Assembly: GCA_026008535.1 (NCBI GenBank)
Contig: BRKX01000010.1
Location: 1,005,001-1,069,000 of the forward strand
Direction of reading: 5' to 3'
Source: Perilla frutescens
Taxonomy: Eukaryota; Streptophyta; Magnoliopsida; Lamiales; Lamiaceae
Length of the DNA stretch: 64,000 nt
The notes beneath the pieces are model-generated. The model was not told where the DNA came from. It saw only the letters and a program-made list of their open reading frames with translations, and did no database searches. Shown here piece after piece: positions 59,563-64,000 of the stretch; position 1 is the stretch's first letter, and each line of letters begins with the position of its first letter. The position numbers and the translations under genes were made by a program.

Positions 59563-62500
59563 TCAACCAAGATCAAACTTAAGAATTTTCATGCACAGCC
59601 TTAGCTTTTCAACTGGAAGGCATTTGGTACCCATATCAGCTGGGTTGTAATCTGTATGGATCTTGTCAAGTAAAATTTCACCTTTTTCAACAATGTCACG
59701 AATGAAATGAAACCTAACATCGATGTGTTTAGTTCTATCATGGAAGACAGGGTTTTTGCATAATTGTATGGCAGATTGACTATCAGAAAAAACAATGGGA
59801 GGTTTATCCAAAAAACCAATTTCAGATAGTAAACCATTCAACCAGATAGCTTCCTTAAAGGCTTCAGTTGCAGCCACATACTCAGATTCAGTAGTAGACA
59901 GAGCAACAATGTGTTGGAGTTGAGATTTCAACTAATGCAGCCACCACACAAAGTAAACACATAAGAGGTTGTGGACTTTCTATTATCCCTGTCATTGGCA
60001 TAATTAGAATCCACATAACCAGTAAGTTTCAAACCATCAGCTGACTTAGAAAAAGTCAGACCACATTTTTCAGTGGATTTCACATACCTGAGAAGCCATT
60101 TCAAGGCTTCCCAGTGAGGTTTTCCTGGGTTAGACATGTACCTACTAAGACAACTAACAGAGTAAGCAATATCAGGCCTAGTACTAATCATGAGATACAT
60201 AACTGATCCAATTGCATTAGCATAGGGCACACATTTCATTTTATCAATTTCAGACTCAGATGAGGGGCGCATGCTTTTACTCAAGTTGAAATGAACAGCA
60301 AGAGGTACATTCACAGGTTTAGCATTGTTCATGGATAATTTACTCAAAACCTTTTTAACATAATCAGATTGATTCAAGACCAGAGTGGAGGACTTCCTAT
60401 TTCTAATGATATGCATGCCAAGAATCTTCTTTGCATCTCCTAAATCTTTCATGTCAAAATTCTCACAAAGTTTATTTTGAACATGCTTAATTGACTCAAG
60501 TTTAGGACTAATCAGCAACATATCATCAACATATAGGAGCAGAAACATGGGAATATTATTGTCACATTTGTAGTACAAGCAGTGATCAAAATCAGATTTC
60601 TTGAAATCAAGTGACTGCATGCATTGGTCAAATTTAATATTCCATTGCCTAGGAGATTGTTTGAGCCCATAAAGAGCTTTCCTAAGCAAACAAACATGCT
60701 CTGGATTGTCAGAATCAACAAAGCCTTCAGGCTGTCTCATGTAGATATTGTTATCCAAATCACCATGCAAAAAAGCAGTTGTAACATCCATTTGTTTTAA
60801 TTCCCAGTCAAACTGAGCAACTAAAGCAAGCATTATTCTAACTGTGGTGAATTTGACAACAGGGGCAAAGATTTCATTGTAATATATCCCCTCTTTTTGA
60901 GTAAAACCCTTAGCCACTAGCCTAGCTTTGTATCTAACAGATTCAGATTCCTTTTTAAGTTTAAAAAGCCATTTGCACTCAACCACAGAGGTATTAGCAG
61001 GTCTTTTAACAAGTATCCAGGTTTTATTATCATGCAAGGACTTCATTTCACATTTCATTGCATTCAACCATTTTTCAGAATCAGTAGACTTCAAAGCTTC
61101 TTTGTAGGTTAGAGGTTCATCATCTTCCAGGCAATTAAACACATTAAAAGCAAGAAAGGACATTTCATAATCATCAAACCTAGGAGGCTTTCTCACATTC
61201 CTTCTAGCTCTATCCCTAACCAGTTGGTAATCATGCAAGTCTTCAGACTCATTATTATCAACTTCTTCATTAGGAGAATTATTGTGTTCTTCATTATCAT
61301 GCTCAACAGGTAAGGTTACATCTTTATCAGGCAAGGACTCCACCTTAATTGGAGTAGTATCAGGAGGGGATTCAGAAACAGATAAAGGAGCAGATAAGCA
61401 AGGAAAATCACATTCATTAAACACAACATCTCTGCTGGTAATGGCTTTGAACCCGGGGACAGATCTGTCCCACAGTCTATAGCCTTTTACCCCATCTGGG
61501 TAGCCCAAGAAGATACATTTCTTGGATCTAGGCTCTAACTTGTCACCTTTTACATGCACAAAGGCAGCACAACCAAACACCTTTAGGTTAGACAAGTCAA
61601 CAGGTTTATTTGAAAAAATAGACTCAGGGCATTTACCAAGCAAAGGGACAGAGGGTGACCTATTTACCAAATAGGCTGCTGTTTAGACAGCTTCACCCCA
61701 GAACTTTTTTCCAAGGCCAGAAGAAGTAAGCAAACATCTAACCTTGTCAAACAAGGTTCTATTCATCCTCTCAGCAACTCCATTTTGCTGAGGAGAATAA
61801 GGCACAGACTTGTGTCTTTTAATACCAGATTCAACACAAAGAGAATCCATAGCAGAGTTACAAAATTCCAGGCCATTATCAGTTCTTAGGGTTTTTATTT
61901 TCTTTCCAGTTTGATTTTCAACACAAGTTTTGAAATTTTTAAACTTATCAAACACATCAGATTTGTTTTTCATGAGAAAGACCCACACCTTTCTAGAAAA
62001 ATCATCAATAATAGAAAGAAAGTACACATTTCCACCATGTGTGGGATCCTTGGAAGGTCCCCACACATCAGCATGAAGATATTCAAGCACATCAATAGAT
62101 TTAGGCACATTAGGAGCATGATTAACAGGGAAGCTAACTTTGTGCTGCTTACCAAGCACACAAGTATCACAGAAGGGAAGCTTAGAGACAGCATCTTTTC
62201 CAAAGACTCCAGATTTAGACAAGCATTCAAGACCCTTGTTACTCAAGTGTCCTAACCTAGCATGCCACAAACCAGTAACATCAGAAGAAACTGAACTCAC
62301 AGAAGCATCAACAGTAGCAGATACAAAATACAAATTATTTTTTCTGAGGGTTTTGAACAAAACAAGGTTTCCTTTCAAAATTTTCATGGCACCACCACCC
62401 CACTTTCCTTCAAGACCAGAGTCTTCAAGGGCAGTGCATGACATTAAATTAAAACTCAATTCAGGAACAAATCTCACATTTGACAAAGTCAAAGTGGAGC

Positions 62501-63545
62501 CATAAGAAAATTTCAGGCATATATTGCCAACACCCACAACCTTCAGTTTTCTCCCATCAGCAAGTTTAACAAAATAATTTTGGACAGGGGAGATGGAAGA
62601 AAACAATTGACTGAAAGGGGAAATGTGAAAGGAACACCCAGAATCAAGGAGCCATTCTCCTTCATCACACTGATTAGCCACAGAGTTGATATCAACATCA
62701 AATGAGACCATGTATACATCAGAATCATAATTATCAGAAGGACACAATACAGAGTTGGCATGATCAGTTCTGTTATCATTAGTTCCTTGTTTTTCCCTTT
62801 TCTTTTTAGGGTTGGTGCAAGTTTTGGCAAAATGCCCAGATTCTTGGCAGTTATAGCAGATTTTACCTTTCATGTATTGTTTATTAGACCTACTTTTAGA
62901 TCTAGCCTTGTTTTTTCTGTCATTTTCACCATGTTTTGTAGGAGTTCTCCCCCTAACATGGTGAATTTCCCCACCAGAACTACTACTACCATATTTCATG
63001 TCTTTCCCTTTAGCTTTCAAAGCAGTACAGATTATATCATAGGTTATAACATCCCTGCCATACTTTAAGGCAGATTTCACATCATTATAACTATCTGGAA
63101 TTGCATTTAGAATCACAGAAGCAGTGTAATCATCAATGTGCTTATCTCCAGCAATTTTCATGTCTTGAATGAGTTTATTAAATTCATCCAAATTTAAATC
63201 CATATCTTTAGAGGGATCAATTTTGAAACTAAAAAATTTTCCTTGCAGGTGAATCAAATCAGTTATATTTCTTTCAGCATATAACTCATGCAATTTTTCT
63301 CATATTTCTTTAGCACAATTTAAGTGGACAACCTTTCTGAGCACAGAGTCAGTTAGGTTTAACAAGATGGAAGCCACAACATTTTTGTTCATTTTAATTC
63401 TGTCTTTATCAGTGACATCACTGGGACAACCAATCTCAATGGCTTGGTCAGTGTTAAGATGAACTAAAACACACTCCATTTTCTTTTTCCAAATTTGAAA
63501 GTCAGATTTTCCATCAAAAGGGGGATTATGCATGTTGGAACTCAT
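59563..63545 (-). pseudogene. copia gag-pol with two stops and one frameshift
   Basis: Gag begins at MSSNMHNPPFDGKSD (63545) and has a CCHC zinc knuckle, CYNCQESGHFAKTC. Protease follows with WLLDSGCSFHI, then the integrase zinc region (WHARLGHLS, CDTCVLGKQH) and the catalytic core (LHADVWGP, TDNGLEF, SPQQNGVAERMNR), reverse transcriptase with LLLYVDDMLLIS, and RNase H with ALSTTESEYVAATEA and TKHIDVRFHFI. Three lesions break it: an in-frame TGA at 63300-63302 in gag, an in-frame TAA at 61683-61685 in the integrase-RT linker, and a one-base deletion at about 59928-59931 between RT and RNase H. Otherwise the frame is open for nearly 4 kb, so the element is fairly young. Confidence 0.93.
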
Positions 63546-64000
63546 TGTGAACACAAAGAACAACAAGAATCAGGGACACACGCGCAAGGAGGATAAATAA
63601 GAGCCTTTTTACAGGCGGAAAACCAGGCAAGCACTCAAGCACTCAGCACGAGGCAAGCTGAGGAGAGCCCAGTTCACGGGGCAGATTTATCTGCTGTGCA
63701 GGGGTTCACTCAGGGCCTTTAACCAAAGGGGAGGGACGAATCACACAGACACGGGCAGAAAAGGCAGGCAAAGCACAATGCAGGCACAGATAAAGCAGAA
63801 GCAGAGAGTATAAGCGGAAGCAGCCAAGGATCAGAGGAGATACCCAATGAAAAGAAGCCACAGAGACACAAAGGCCCTAGGACAACTATACCAGCAAGAA
63901 ATCCCAAGCCTACAACCCTTTTCAAAGGGGGCAAGTTCTAGGTATTGAAAACAGAGAGGTCTCAGCCGCTTTACCTGAGCGGAAACCCTAGGGAGGGTGT
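63546..64000 (-). other. Untranslated leader of the copia element
   Basis: At least 455 bp upstream of the gag start without a domain-bearing frame. It is GC-richer than the host DNA. A 71-codon hydrophobic frame at 63719-63934 has no recognisable family and is probably fortuitous. Confidence 0.55.

Larger units (their letters stand above)
58760..64000 (-). mobile_element. Ty1/copia LTR retrotransposon, 5' LTR outside the window
   Basis: An element on the minus strand, at least 5.2 kb long. From high to low coordinates it shows an untranslated leader, a gag-pol region in copia order (gag, protease, integrase, reverse transcriptase, RNase H), a purine-rich tract AAAGGTGGAGAT on the minus strand (about 59339-59350), and an LTR. 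The window ends inside the leader or earlier; no tRNA-primer site complementary to initiator Met tRNA is visible up to 64000. The integrase-before-RT order excludes Ty3/gypsy. Target-site duplications cannot be checked because the right end is missing. Coding lesions show it is not autonomous. Confidence 0.93.

Noticed and set aside
61683..61685. The gag-pol stop as a programmed readthrough site
   Set aside because: Copia elements usually encode one polyprotein without a stop at this place, and the element has two other lesions, so plain decay is simpler.
63546..64000. 5' LTR or primer-binding site of the copia element in the window
   Set aside because: I found no match to the 58760-59338 LTR and no sequence complementary to a tRNA 3' end, so both must lie beyond 64000.

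Overview
This window is plant nuclear DNA. It is AT-rich, carries many short terminal-inverted-repeat elements (MITEs), and its genes have GT-AG introns and encode plant-specific families. I place it in a eudicot. An asterid, probably in the Lamiales, is my inference from the R1-type (late-blight-resistance-like) NLR relic and the tobacco-like quinolinate phosphoribosyltransferase; the sequence alone does not prove it.

Layout. 1-10.3 kb has no convincing conventional gene and holds MITEs and microsatellites. 10.33-10.55 kb (-) is a small intronless gene for a secreted peptide precursor with an IDA/PIP-like core. 11.7-13.9 kb holds three hAT-like MITEs in a row. 14.97-18.51 kb (+) is a complete ten-exon quinolinate phosphoribosyltransferase gene (NAD biosynthesis). 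18.5-30.8 kb is a repeat-filled desert with a decayed RNase H-domain pseudogene, Mutator-like, Tourist-like and Stowaway-like elements, and a doubtful hydrophobic micro-ORF. 30.78-37.89 kb (+) is a complete eleven-exon FAB1/PIKfyve-type phosphatidylinositol-3-phosphate 5-kinase. 41.16-43.62 kb (-) is a two-exon PADRE/DUF4228 gene whose short last exon is easily missed. 43.6-48.7 kb is repeats. 48.67-51.61 kb (-) is a complete four-exon U-box/ARM E3 ligase of the PUB10/11 type. 51.8-56.4 kb is repeats. 56.46-57.38 kb (-) is a broken R1-like NLR. 58.76-64.0 kb (-) is a Ty1/copia retrotransposon with two in-frame stops and one frameshift; its 5' LTR lies beyond the window.

The genes do not form an operon-like unit; each appears to have its own transcription unit. 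Several belong to families linked to stress or immunity (signalling peptide, PADRE, U-box E3, NLR relic), but their adjacency is no evidence of a shared pathway.

Exon boundaries were read from GT/AG sites with an unbroken frame: QPT sums to 352 codons, FAB1 to 1713, PADRE to 228 and PUB to 651, each plus a stop. All repeat boundaries were judged by eye and may be off by a few bases. No unmistakable new system was found. The best leads are the hybrid peptide precursor, the exon-junction tandem duplication inside the FAB1 intron, and a MITE family present in seven copies that share a core but have different ends.
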